A DNA stretch of 64,000 nt from an uncultured Butyricicoccus sp. (GTDB lineage: Bacteria; Bacillota; Clostridia; Oscillospirales; Butyricicoccaceae), in assembly GCA_904420185.1 (NCBI GenBank), contig CAJFUJ010000040.1:1-64000 (forward strand). The letters run 5' to 3'. Position numbers and translations under genes: made by a program. This document shows positions 33,774-40,867 of this stretch, in pieces. Each line of letters opens with the position of its first letter. Position 1 is the stretch's first letter. The notes beneath the pieces were generated by a model. That model was not told the origin of the DNA, searched no databases, and was given only the letters and a program-made list of their open reading frames with translations.

Positions 33774-34024
33774 ACGAACGGCAAACTTTGCTGCACAAGG
33801 TGCAAATGTATGATTTTGCCTTGGTAGATGCGGCGCTATTTTTGGATGGCCATCCCAAAGACGCAGCCGCTTTGGCCTATTACCAGCAAACGCTGGCCAT
33901 GTACGACCAGGCAGTGGCCGATTATGAGGCCCAATTTGGCCCGCTTGCCAAAAAGCAGGCAAAGGACACCGCACAATGGCGCTGGGTTGACGATCCGTGG
34001 CCGTGGGAAGGAGAGGATAACTGA
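33770..34024 (+). CDS. cotJB: Spore coat protein CotJB
   Basis: The 84-residue protein is the size expected of CotJB. It shows the family pattern VQMYDFALVDAALFLDGHP near the start and the Trp-rich end AQWRWVDDPWPWEGE. It overlaps cotJA (ATGA) and shares its last base with the cotJC start (TGATG). It is needed with CotJA for coat assembly of CotJC in Bacillus. Confidence 0.93.
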   Translation: MNERQTLLHKVQMYDFALVDAALFLDGHPKDAAALAYYQQTLAMYDQAVADYEAQFGPLAKKQAKDTAQWRWVDDPWPWEGEDN

Positions 34025-34137
34025 TGTGGGGTTATGAAAAAAAACTGCAATATCCGGTCAAAATCGCAAACCCTGACCCGGCTGCTGCAAAGATTATCAT
34101 CACGCAGCTGGGTGGGCCGGACCCCAGAAAGATATAA
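34024..34137 (+). pseudogene. cotJC: 5' fragment of cotJC (coat manganese catalase), interrupted by the prophage
   Basis: Thirty-three residues match the start of CotJC: MWGYEKKLQYPVKIANPDPA followed by AAKIIITQLGGPD. Intact CotJC is about 190 residues with a ferritin-like manganese catalase fold. Homology stops after GGPD, four foreign codons follow (P-R-K-I) and the frame ends at TAA 34135-34137. The phage serine recombinase stop lies 5 bases further on. Operon position after cotJB is exactly as in intact cotJABC. The remaining about 155 codons should lie beyond the right end of the prophage, outside this window. Confidence 0.93.
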
Positions 34138-34141
34138 CAGC
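34100..34141. other. Left attachment site (attL) region
   Basis: The host/phage junction is placed where cotJC homology stops, about 34118-34124 (GGGCCGGAC). An imperfect inverted repeat (CTGGGT...ACCCCAG, 34109-34127) is centred here and AT-rich phage sequence follows. The exact crossover dinucleotide cannot be fixed without attR. Confidence 0.65.
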
Positions 34142-35572
34142 CTATATAGCATGATATAGAATGGCAAATGAATTTTTTTCCCGATTGAAGATGATTTTTT
34201 GGACAAAAGAGCGGATGGTGCAGTTTTTTTCGGCTTCGGAGACGTCACTACGGCGCAGCTTTTCCAAGTCGGCGGTATGCAGCCGGACAAATTCCGCAGT
34301 TGTCATTACTTCCTGCGGCGCGGGGCGGCTGCTCTCCAGGCGTTCGATCTGTTCGAGGATTCGCCGTTTGTTTTCTTTGTATTCGTCGAGCGTGTCGATA
34401 CCTGCCTCGTAGGCTTCCCGGATGCGCTGAAGCTTGAGGCGTTCGCGTGTGATTTGTCGGTCTATGATGGCCCGATCGGCATCGTTGCGGATGCGCGCGC
34501 CGTCCGCACTTACAATCGAGAAATCCAGGGAAAGAAAATCGGCGGCGATCTGGTCGATGACCGATGGGGTGATGCTGGCAATCGTAATGGAATGCGATTG
34601 TGGGCATTTTCCTTTGGCATAGCTGTGGCATTGCAGGCTTTTGCCGGCCAAGGAGGGGACCAGGGTGCTGCCGCAGCAGCTGCATTTGACCAGGCCCTTG
34701 AGGGTGAAGGGCCTGCCGTCCTCACGGTGATACCGGCCAAAGGCGTGCCGCTGCTGCTCAAGTTTGGCCTGGACCGCGTTAAAGGTCTGGGAGGTGATCA
34801 GCGGCTCGTGTGCCGCATCGGTGACAATGGTGTCTGGCGAAGGGGCGGCGCGGCGCACCTTGCCGGTTGGCGTCCAGCGCACCTTGCCAGTATAGACCGG
34901 ATTGCGCAGGATGTATTCGACATTCCGGCGTTCAAACCGGTTGCCAAAGCGGGTACGCACGCCCAATTCGTTCAGCCAGTGCACCAGGCTTTGGATGGTT
35001 GCGCCCGCCAAATAGTCGGCAAACAGCTTTTGCACCAGCGGGGCGGCGCCGGCATCTGGGACAAACTGCCGGTTTTCCAGCCGGTAGCCGAAAGGGGCAT
35101 AGGTGTTATAACCGCCTTCTTTGGCGCGCTGGGTCATGCCGCGGCGCACCTCTTCGGCCAGGTTGATGGAATAATATTCGTCCATGGCTTCGATCATGGC
35201 TTCAAACAGAATGGACATTTTATCGTCGCCCACCGGCTCACTGATGGAAATCACCTCAATGCCCAGCTCGCGGCGCAGCATGGATTTATAGACAATGCTG
35301 TCCTGCCGGTTGCGGGCAAAGCGGGAAAACTTCCACAACAAAATGGCGTCAAACGGCCGGGGCTGGGTTTTGGCGGCGCCGATCATGGCGTTAAACGCCG
35401 GCCGCTTTTGGGTGTTTTTACCGCTGATGCCCTCGTCGATATAGACAAGGTCATCCGGGACGGTCATATCGTGCGCTTTGGCGTATTTGCGGATCTCGGT
35501 CAGCTGGCTGTCGGGAGAATATTCGATTTGATCATCGGTCGATACACGGATATAAGCGGCGGCAATTTTCAT
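34142..35572 (-). CDS. Large serine recombinase (phage integrase)
   Basis: The 476-residue resolvase-type integrase has an N-terminal catalytic domain with nucleophile Ser11 (AYIRVSTDDQ) and the arginine cluster FSRFARNRQDS. A recombinase domain follows (YAPFGYRLENRQFVPDAGAA), then a zinc ribbon (VKCSCCGSTLVP ... CHSYAKGKCP) with an inserted coiled coil (RLKLQRIREAYEAGIDTLDE). GAGGTG lies 7 bases before ATG 35572; a GTG at 35581 is rejected. The gene ends 5 bases from the truncated cotJC, so it sits right at attL. Directionality would require a separate RDF protein. Confidence 0.96.
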   Translation of the reverse strand: MKIAAAYIRVSTDDQIEYSPDSQLTEIRKYAKAHDMTVPDDLVYIDEGISGKNTQKRPAFNAMIGAAKTQPRPFDAILLWKFSRFARNRQDSIVYKSMLRRELGIEVISISEPVGDDKMSILFEAMIEAMDEYYSINLAEEVRRGMTQRAKEGGYNTYAPFGYRLENRQFVPDAGAAPLVQKLFADYLAGATIQSLVHWLNELGVRTRFGNRFERRNVEYILRNPVYTGKVRWTPTGKVRRAAPSPDTIVTDAAHEPLITSQTFNAVQAKLEQQRHAFGRYHREDGRPFTLKGLVKCSCCGSTLVPSLAGKSLQCHSYAKGKCPQSHSITIASITPSVIDQIAADFLSLDFSIVSADGARIRNDADRAIIDRQITRERLKLQRIREAYEAGIDTLDEYKENKRRILEQIERLESSRPAPQEVMTTAEFVRLHTADLEKLRRSDVSEAEKNCTIRSFVQKIIFNREKNSFAILYHAI

Positions 35573-35592
35573 GGCAAACACCTCAAAAAATA

Positions 35593-35604
35593 AAACGAAT
35601 GTTC
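35593..35604 (-). promoter_or_regulatory. LexA-box-like sequence upstream of the integrase
   Basis: The minus strand reads GAACATTCGTTT, one base from the Gram-positive SOS box GAAC-N4-GTTC, 20 bases before the integrase start. Confidence 0.35.
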
Positions 35605-35617
35605 TAATAAAAAGATG

Positions 35618-35652
35618 AAAATTTTCCCACCCGGGCGCGGGTGGGAATTTTT
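35618..35652. terminator. Terminator between the Uma2 gene and integrase
   Basis: TTCCCACCC (35624-35632) pairs with GGGTGGGAA (35639-35647); T6 on the plus side and AATTTTC on the minus side. Confidence 0.82.
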
Positions 35653-36218
35653 TATGGGGTGAATAGAGTATCGGTTGTCAGAACAAAGCCGGGCAGGACG
35701 CTCGAGGAGATCGGCTGGCCGGGCATAAAAATATCCGAAGGAGTAAAAAGCCCATCCGTCAGAGAAAAGACCTGAACAGTCTGCTCCAGCGGGCTGACCA
35801 GCCAATATTCCCGCACGCCCGCCCGCTGATAGGCATTCAGCTTGACAAAGCGGTCGGCGCGGGCCGTCGAAGGGGATAGGATCTCAAACACCACATCCGG
35901 CGCGCCCAGGCAGTGCTGATCGGTCAGCTGGTCGGGGTTGCAGATCACGACAATGTCCGGGACAAAGACGTTGGTCACATCGTCCGCTTTTTGCCCGGCT
36001 TCGGGGAGCAACACCTCGATTTCGGTGAGCGCCCGACAGGGTTTATCCGATAGGAACTGCATGAGCTGGAACAGGATGGCCGCCTGCACCGACTGGTGCA
36101 GGATGGACGGCCGCGCCTGCATGACCGGCTGGCCGGCGAACAGCTCATATCGCTCGTCGGTGTCCCACGCGGCATAGTCGGCGTAGGTGTAGGTTTGCTT
36201 TGAAATGGGCAACGGCAT
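35652..36218 (-). CDS. Uma2-family (DUF820) putative PD-(D/E)XK nuclease
   Basis: The 188-residue protein has Uma2 features: TYADYAAWDTDERYELFAGQ, HQSVQAAILFQLMQFL, VPDIVVICN (Asp), APDVVFEILSPSTARADRFV and YQRAGVREYWLVSP. The core D...E-x-(L/K)-like pattern is that of the restriction-endonuclease fold. Uma2 proteins are widespread orphan nucleases of unclear role, unusual as prophage cargo. Located between integrase and the toxin/antitoxin-like island. Confidence 0.85.
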   Translation of the reverse strand: MPLPISKQTYTYADYAAWDTDERYELFAGQPVMQARPSILHQSVQAAILFQLMQFLSDKPCRALTEIEVLLPEAGQKADDVTNVFVPDIVVICNPDQLTDQHCLGAPDVVFEILSPSTARADRFVKLNAYQRAGVREYWLVSPLEQTVQVFSLTDGLFTPSDIFMPGQPISSSVLPGFVLTTDTLFTP

Positions 36219-36276
36219 GGCAGTGCACCTTCACATAACAGCTTTGTGTGGGATTGTTAAGACTGAAAGATATACG

Positions 36277-36546
36277 TTACTCTAAATTGGTAGAACAGAA
36301 GGGTAAAATTTGTTTTTTGAAATCGATATCAAATGGAATTTGCAAAAATTCGGAAGAATGAGTTGAAATTAATTTCATAAAATTAAAGATGGTAACCCCA
36401 GTAATATGGTCATCATCCCAATCACGGCGAATGACAATATTATCACTGACTTCATCGCCATAAGAATTGCTTTGATCAGAAAAAGCGACATATAGTATGT
36501 CATTTGGCCGATCGTAGTCAACCCTTTGAATCGGAGCATGAATCAT
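36277..36546 (-). CDS. DUF2283-like small protein
   Basis: This 89-residue protein has the DUF2283 pattern VDYDRPNDILYVAFSDQSNS, then VSDNIVIRRDWDDDHITGVT and IFNFMKLI. DUF2283 proteins are frequently partners of small toxins such as DUF4258/RelE-like proteins. The start codon 36546 lies inside the preceding gene (29-base overlap), implying coupled translation. Codon use and GC (about 39%) are lower than in the surrounding genome. Confidence 0.72.
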   Translation of the reverse strand: MIHAPIQRVDYDRPNDILYVAFSDQSNSYGDEVSDNIVIRRDWDDDHITGVTIFNFMKLISTHSSEFLQIPFDIDFKKQILPFCSTNLE

Positions 36547-36886
36547 AGATAATCCCTTTCTCCTCTCCATGTTCGCGGATTTTTGCAACGTCGTATGCCG
36601 TAACAACAGTATGCTCATTATATCGTTTTGAAGATGGCCCCGTTATAACTTCTGTATAACGTGTCCGTCCGGCGCAGTCAGCAGGATAAGAATAATGAAC
36701 ATGGCGCTCTGGGTTTTGAGCGCTTTGATAAACTCTATATGGATGTTCAACAGCGCATTTGACATCAGATACACGATTTTTTAGTTCTGGATGACCAGGT
36801 TCAATGTGTGTAGCCCATTGATATTGAGAACAAGATACCGTATATCCCACAGGAGATTCAACAACAAAAAGATCCTTATCCTCCAT
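36518..36886 (-). CDS. Putative small nuclease/toxin-like protein
   Basis: The 122-residue protein contains WATHIEPGHPELKNRVSDVK, ECxP-like AVEHPYRVYQS, HVHYSYPADC and EHTVVTAYDVAKIREHGEE. This H...HPE, P-x-x-V/I-Y and TAY layout recalls the phage PBECR/EndoU-RelE-like and DUF4258 nuclease groups. The assignment is by pattern only. It overlaps the downstream DUF2283-like gene and starts 2 bases after the upstream gene ends. Confidence 0.6.
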   Translation of the reverse strand: MEDKDLFVVESPVGYTVSCSQYQWATHIEPGHPELKNRVSDVKCAVEHPYRVYQSAQNPERHVHYSYPADCAGRTRYTEVITGPSSKRYNEHTVVTAYDVAKIREHGEEKGIIYDSCSDSKG

Positions 36887-36888
36887 AC

Positions 36889-37110
36889 TTAATTGTCCTG
36901 CTTTTCCTTCAACATATTTGAAAGAGTATCACAAAGATTTTCTGCACAATTCTTAGACATGATAAGTTTTGATACAGAAGTGGTGCTAGATGATTGGATT
37001 TTCAATTCGGATGGGGCAAAGATAGGTTCTTCCATAAAGAACTCTAAAGTTACTTCTGATGATTCCTCGTTTTTGCAAAGAATAAATCTGTTCGTAAAAG
37101 CAGCGCTCAT
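36889..37110 (-). CDS. Small protein of unknown function, first gene of the low-GC island
   Basis: The 73-residue protein (FTNRFILCKNEESSEVTLEF ... SKLIMSKNCAENLCDTLSNM) has a beta strand/helix pattern vaguely like DUF3467 proteins. AAAGGAGG lies 7 bases before ATG 37110. It is cotranscribed with the two following genes (2-base gap). GC is low (about 36%), suggesting the trio arrived as a unit. Not recognised beyond this. Confidence 0.5.
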   Translation of the reverse strand: MSAAFTNRFILCKNEESSEVTLEFFMEEPIFAPSELKIQSSSTTSVSKLIMSKNCAENLCDTLSNMLKEKQDN

Positions 37111-37324
37111 AAATTTTCCTCCTTTTATATTGCTCCTTGGATGAAAGGCCCGCATTGCCAAAGCAGCAACATGGGCCTTACGAATGGACAGTATCTACAT
37201 GTACGCACTCCATCATCCTCGGAAGAAAAACATACGGATGAGAGATATTCTGTCCGTCTTTCTCAATGAAAGTTATTTCTTCGTCCTTAGTATATGTGAT
37301 TTTTCTAAAATTGTCAATGTAAAA

Positions 37325-38458
37325 TCAACCGCCTGCGCACTTTTTGCATGGTGTCCGGCCGCCGACCTGGCTGATATCAACCGGACGGGAGTTCTTGCCG
37401 CCGCAATCCGGGGCGAGATGGTACCGCTCGCCGCTCGGGGTGACGTAGACGGTCTGCCCGCCAGAGGGCTGCGCGGCTGCGGCAGCCTGGCGCTCGGCTT
37501 CTTCGGCTGCAAGGCGCTCTTGCTCGGCCTGCGCGGCAGCTGCGGCCTGGCGCTCGGCTTCTTCGGCTGCAAGGCGTTCTTGCTCGGCCTGCGCGGCGGC
37601 TTGGCGCGCGGCTTCTTCCTTGGCTGCTTGTTCGGCAGCAGGGTCGGTGATGGTAAGCGCGACATCCGGCGAAGCCGCGGACGCGGCTTTACAAGATAGC
37701 GTCACCTGGCCGGCAGCAAGCGGGGTGACTTGGCAAACGATTTTCCCATCGGCAACCGAAGTTGGTTCGACGGATACCAGGTCGGCATTGGAGACAGAAA
37801 GCTCGATATCGTCGGCAGATGCATCCTGCGGGGAATATGTATATACAACCTCGGCCGCTTCCGGGACAGCCAGGTCGAGCGATGCAGGGGAGGAAAGCTC
37901 AATTTTTTCTATGGGGTCTGGGGAATCTAAGCCAACTGCAACCATCAGCACAAAGAGCACTGCAACAACAATTTGCCAACGCTTCCGGTAGAACGGGCAG
38001 GTGTTGGTCCCTACTAGAAACGCGCGGCAATGCAAAATCGAGCAGCCAGCCACAGTGCTGGCCAGGCCCTGAACAATCGACATAAAATCAGGGGAACAGG
38101 CGTAAGACAGGCCAAAGACGATAAAAAGAATACCGACAACCTGCAAAATGCGGTGTTTCTTCGCCCCTTGCGGCGCAGGGGAAGGGTTCTCGGGCGGCGG
38201 GGGCGGAAGCTGCCCACCGGAAGAAGCCTTTGAAGAAGCGCCAGAAGCTTTCGCAGGCGTTTTCTTTGCACCAATTTTTCCGGATTTCACATAGCTGATG
38301 CCCGTGCCGGGGAGGCTGACCGATTTGGTGACGCGGCCGGAACTGTTCACCGAAACGCGCGCGCCCTTGGTACCCGCAGAGATACCAACGCCTTTATGGC
38401 TGATATTCAGTTTGATGCCAGGGGCGACTTTAAAACTTTTTCGAAAGCGAAACCCCAT
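37325..38458 (-). CDS. DUF4236 membrane protein with coiled repeats and a C-terminal Cys/His motif
   Basis: The 377-residue protein starts with the DUF4236 domain (FRFRKSFKVAPGIKLNISHK, GVGISAGTKGARVSVNSSGR). A Pro-rich linker, two to three membrane segments (about 105-180) and a Big2-like beta domain (about 190-265, ends VTLSCKAASAASPDVALTIT) follow. Two 20-residue AEQERLAAEEAERQAAAAAQ repeats form a helical stalk. It ends with YHLAPDCGGKN...GGRTPCKKC, an Ada-like/excalibur-type Cys motif. It sits in the lysogeny region beside the repressor and is probably expressed from the prophage as a surface or membrane moron. Confidence 0.8.
   Translation of the reverse strand: MGFRFRKSFKVAPGIKLNISHKGVGISAGTKGARVSVNSSGRVTKSVSLPGTGISYVKSGKIGAKKTPAKASGASSKASSGGQLPPPPPENPSPAPQGAKKHRILQVVGILFIVFGLSYACSPDFMSIVQGLASTVAGCSILHCRAFLVGTNTCPFYRKRWQIVVAVLFVLMVAVGLDSPDPIEKIELSSPASLDLAVPEAAEVVYTYSPQDASADDIELSVSNADLVSVEPTSVADGKIVCQVTPLAAGQVTLSCKAASAASPDVALTITDPAAEQAAKEEAARQAAAQAEQERLAAEEAERQAAAAAQAEQERLAAEEAERQAAAAAQPSGGQTVYVTPSGERYHLAPDCGGKNSRPVDISQVGGRTPCKKCAGG
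37474..37593. repeat. Two 60-bp tandem repeats inside the DUF4236 gene
   Basis: The period is 60 bp (20 codons, AEQERLAAEEAERQAAAAAQ on the minus strand). Copies differ at a few bases (for example CGCTCT versus CGTTCT), and a degenerate partial unit follows. Confidence 0.8.
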
Positions 38459-38651
38459 AAATATCCCTCTCTTTATATATTATTTGGCTTGGTGTATACA
38501 AAATACTACCCAAGCACCTTCTCTACTTCTTCGCTGGAAGCGAGAGATTGACAATCAGGGTCGGTCCTCGCGTCAAGGATTTGCTGCATATCCATGTCAT
38601 CGGAGGCGACTTCCTGAATGGAATTCCAGCCTTTACTCCTTTACTATACAT

Positions 38652-39320
38652 CTATTTCTTTACAAAATTGCGGATTAAAAGCCATGGTACGCCCAAAACA
38701 TGGCACCGCTCCAAATCCGCGCCTTCGATGGTGCGGGCAGGATACATTGGATTGATGGGGACAAACCGCATCCACTCCTCGCCAGGCGTATATTCTATCT
38801 TTTTCAGCGTGGCCTGGTCATCGTCATAGGCAACAACGCCGATTTCGCCGGAGCGTTGCAGGGTAGGCGTTTTCAAGATCAGCACCTTGTCGCCCTCGCG
38901 AAAGTCGGGATACATAGAATCGCCGTGTACAGTCAGAACGAAAAAATCCGACTTGGGCCGCCCGCGGAGCGCATGCTCCGGGATGTCGATTGTATCCCCC
39001 GACCAATCCTCTGAAGCGATGTGGTCATAGCCGGCGGCAATTTCTCCGATAATTGGGAAGGTGACGACGTTTTCCGCGATTTTGGGCTCGGGAAAGGACG
39101 AAGAAAGAGATGAGGTCGAAGAACGGCCCATGAGATATTCAACGGAAACATTGAAGAAATCCGCTAACTTGCAGATGGTATCGAATGTAGGCTCACTATC
39201 GCCAGTTTCATATTTGCCGTATGTTGTACGATCAACACCTAAAAAATCCGCTACATCTTTTTGCGTTAAATGCCGAAAATCGGCCTTGCGAACGATTTTA
39301 AGATTATTCACAGGGATCAC
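38652..39320 (-). CDS. Phage repressor: XRE helix-turn-helix fused to S24 LexA-like peptidase
   Basis: The 222-residue CI-like repressor has an N-terminal HTH (LTQKDVADFLGVDRTTYGKY) for operator binding and a C-terminal S24 domain. The self-cleavage site is Ala96-Gly97 (EIAAGY), the nucleophile Ser135 (VHGDSMYPDF) and the general base Lys173/174 (TLKKIEY). RecA-stimulated autocleavage would link induction to DNA damage. It is transcribed from a TTGAAA-17-TATAAT promoter that contains one of its own likely operators. Confidence 0.95.
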   Translation of the reverse strand: MIPVNNLKIVRKADFRHLTQKDVADFLGVDRTTYGKYETGDSEPTFDTICKLADFFNVSVEYLMGRSSTSSLSSSFPEPKIAENVVTFPIIGEIAAGYDHIASEDWSGDTIDIPEHALRGRPKSDFFVLTVHGDSMYPDFREGDKVLILKTPTLQRSGEIGVVAYDDDQATLKKIEYTPGEEWMRFVPINPMYPARTIEGADLERCHVLGVPWLLIRNFVKK

Positions 39321-39335
39321 CTCTTTGTGTCCATA

Positions 39336-39364
39336 ATTATAAGGGAAGAAACTTCACATTTCAA
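39336..39364 (-). promoter_or_regulatory. Repressor maintenance promoter with embedded operator O1
   Basis: Minus strand TTGAAA (39364-39359), a 17-base spacer and TATAAT (39341-39336). Operator GAAG-AAA-CTTC (39345-39355) lies inside the spacer. Confidence 0.82.
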
Positions 39365-39448
39365 TAAATGAGAAAATAATTCGCAAAATAGATTGACAAT
39401 GCGGAGATACTTCGAGTATAATACAAACAAGAAATGTGAAGATACTTC
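39345..39448. promoter_or_regulatory. Three repressor operators with consensus GRAG-AWA-CTTC
   Basis: O1 39345-39355 (GAAGAAACTTC), O2 39403-39413 (GGAGATACTTC, one mismatch) and O3 39438-39448 (GAAGATACTTC) share an 11-bp dyad. O1 and O2 sit in the spacers of the two divergent promoters and O3 just downstream of the rightward start. An 11-bp inverted repeat, CTTCACATTTC/GAAATGTGAAG, partly overlaps O1 and O3. Confidence 0.75.
39393..39422 (+). promoter_or_regulatory. Rightward early (lytic) promoter with embedded operator O2
   Basis: TTGACA (39393-39398), an 18-base spacer and TATAAT (39417-39422). GGAG-ATA-CTTC (39403-39413) lies in the spacer. Confidence 0.85.
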
Positions 39449-39480
39449 TCGCAAGTTGTGAATAGAAGGGGGGAAAGTAA

Positions 39481-39759
39481 ATGAAAATTAAAGAGCAGTC
39501 CTGCAAAGGAGAGCTATTAAGCGAACAAGAGAGGTTGAAACGTCTGGAACAGAAAATGAAGTTACAAACAATAGTATTACTGTTGCTGACTATTTGTGGC
39601 GTTATCGCTGCCTGGAGAATCCGGAGTTTGGGACAGATTGCTATCCTGTTCGACGAACGCATCACTTTGCTCTCTGAAAATACCGGTTTCATCATCGACT
39701 GTTTGCAAAGTGTCGAAAATACTCTGCAACAGTTGATTTCGTTCCTTGTCCAGCTGTAA
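39481..39759 (+). CDS. Small membrane protein, first gene of the rightward early operon
   Basis: This 92-residue protein has a charged N-terminal helix (SEQERLKRLEQKMKLQ), a membrane segment (TIVLLLLTICGVIAAW) and an amphipathic C-terminus. GGGGGG at 39470-39475 and the strong rightward promoter 60 bases upstream support it. Its last 183 bases run antisense to the 3' end of the minus-strand gene 39577-40329. No family recognised; position suggests a Cro-like slot, but there is no HTH. Confidence 0.5.
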   Translation: MKIKEQSCKGELLSEQERLKRLEQKMKLQTIVLLLLTICGVIAAWRIRSLGQIAILFDERITLLSENTGFIIDCLQSVENTLQQLISFLVQL

Positions 39760-40329
39760 TTGTTCATTATTCTGCTTGATTATTTGCTGGTTCTGCTCAA
39801 TAATGACCTGCTCATTTGGATTTGGCCAGAAGAAAAACAAAATAGTGAGCAAAAGACCTAGACATTCGAGTATTATTCCTAAATTCGATTTTATATATTC
39901 TTTTGTCAAGGGTTGATCTATGGGTAAGTCCAATGAAATTCCTGCTTGAGCATTCTTTTGAAATGCGGAGGCTTCTTGAAGAGTAGTATTGACTGAATCG
40001 GTTAGCACATCAGAGGGATTCCAATTGAGCTCAGTGGATTCTTTGAGTTTGCCTGCCAATGCGCAAATAGATAGCGAATACTCTTGAAGCCGTGTGCTAT
40101 ACAGAAAACCCTTTTGCAGAGTAGATGTAACCAATTCGACTGGAGCAGACCAACTTGCTAGGTTTTTATCTGAAAATCTTTTAGATAGTGCCAGAAACGA
40201 GTTTTGCAAATTCCGATCAATCTGAAAATAACTAGTATGCTCTTGTATTTCGTGTATACGCTTGATTAGTCCTTCATAGGGCATTTGGTCATAAATACGC
40301 TGCCAGATCTCGGTAACTTTTTCAGCCAT
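39577..40329 (-). CDS. Membrane-anchored coiled-coil protein, accessory cassette 1
   Basis: The 250-residue protein has a long helical N-terminal region (about 1-145), a single membrane segment (LGIILECLGLLLTILFFFW, about 152-170) and a coiled coil (EQNQQIIKQNNEQLQLDKER). The tail is disordered and Ser/Gln/Asp-rich. AAAGGAAGTG precedes ATG 40329. GC is about 40%, lower than the phage core. The placement, opposite to early transcription and beside the repressor, suits a lysogen-expressed moron such as superinfection exclusion; unproven. Confidence 0.65.
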   Translation of the reverse strand: MAEKVTEIWQRIYDQMPYEGLIKRIHEIQEHTSYFQIDRNLQNSFLALSKRFSDKNLASWSAPVELVTSTLQKGFLYSTRLQEYSLSICALAGKLKESTELNWNPSDVLTDSVNTTLQEASAFQKNAQAGISLDLPIDQPLTKEYIKSNLGIILECLGLLLTILFFFWPNPNEQVIIEQNQQIIKQNNEQLQLDKERNQLLQSIFDTLQTVDDETGIFREQSDAFVEQDSNLSQTPDSPGSDNATNSQQQ

Positions 40330-40372
40330 ATCAGCACTTCCTTTCCCTCACAATCTTACCATGTGGGGAAGA

Positions 40373-40411
40373 AAGGCGCAAGGAGGTGAGCCCCATGAAA
40401 ACAATTCGGGA
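40373..40411. repeat. 39-bp direct repeat, copy A (second copy at 41343-41381)
   Basis: The block is identical in both copies and spans the ribosome binding site, ATG and first six codons of the XRE gene. Similarity extends about 45 bases further upstream to the start of the minus-strand genes on each side. Confidence 0.9.
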
Positions 40412-40598
40412 ACGGAGAGAAGCGATTTGCGCTACCCAACAGGAAATGGCAGAAGCATTGCGCGTTGACCGCAGCACTGTGGGCAAATGGGAAGCCCCAG
40501 GAACCTATCCAAGGCCGAAATTTTTAAAGGCGATTGCAACGTATTTGGGCTGCACCATTGACGAACTGTTTGACAATGCCAAGAAAGAAGGGAGGTGA
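40395..40598 (+). CDS. XRE-family helix-turn-helix protein
   Basis: The 67-residue DNA-binding protein has the HTH ATQQEMAEALRVDRSTVGKW, followed by helices LKAIATYLGCTIDELF. AGGAGG lies 8 bases before ATG 40395. It is a single-domain Cro/antirepressor-like regulator. Its 5' end is duplicated at 41343-41415 where the rest of the gene is missing. Confidence 0.88.
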   Translation: MKTIRERREAICATQQEMAEALRVDRSTVGKWEAPGTYPRPKFLKAIATYLGCTIDELFDNAKKEGR

Positions 40599-40603
40599 GC
40601 AGA

Positions 40604-40867
40604 ATGGACTGCACAAAATGCAAACAATTGGAACAATTGAAAGAAGAAAACGCTGAGCTGCGGAAGGAAAATAACCTTGCTTTCCTGTTGCTAGAAACAG
40701 TTGCTAGCATTGCCGAAGACTACAAGTCAAAACTACCCGAGCAGGTGGTTAAACAAAGTGATCGCAATTGGGAACTTCAGTTCAACATGCTTCTTGAGAA
40801 ACTCAGCGACTCTGTTAAAGGTACTGCGGGTGACGGGAAGGTCTTCGGCAGTGATCTTGCGGAGTAA
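40604..40867 (+). CDS. Small coiled-coil protein with N-terminal CxxC
   Basis: The 87-residue protein starts MDCTKCKQLEQLKEENAELR: a CxxC motif then a leucine-zipper-like coiled coil. GGGAGG lies 8 bases upstream and the gene follows the XRE gene by 5 bases. Its last 135 bases are antisense to the 3' end of the next minus-strand gene, repeating the arrangement at 39481-39759. No family recognised. Confidence 0.55.
   Translation: MDCTKCKQLEQLKEENAELRKENNLAFLLLETVASIAEDYKSKLPEQVVKQSDRNWELQFNMLLEKLSDSVKGTAGDGKVFGSDLAE

Noticed and set aside
34199..35593. 464-codon plus-strand frame opposite the integrase
   Set aside because: Shadow of the serine recombinase; no start context.
37474..37593. CRISPR-like repeat
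   Set aside because: Only two 60-bp units, contiguous and coding, with no spacers; no cas genes in the window.
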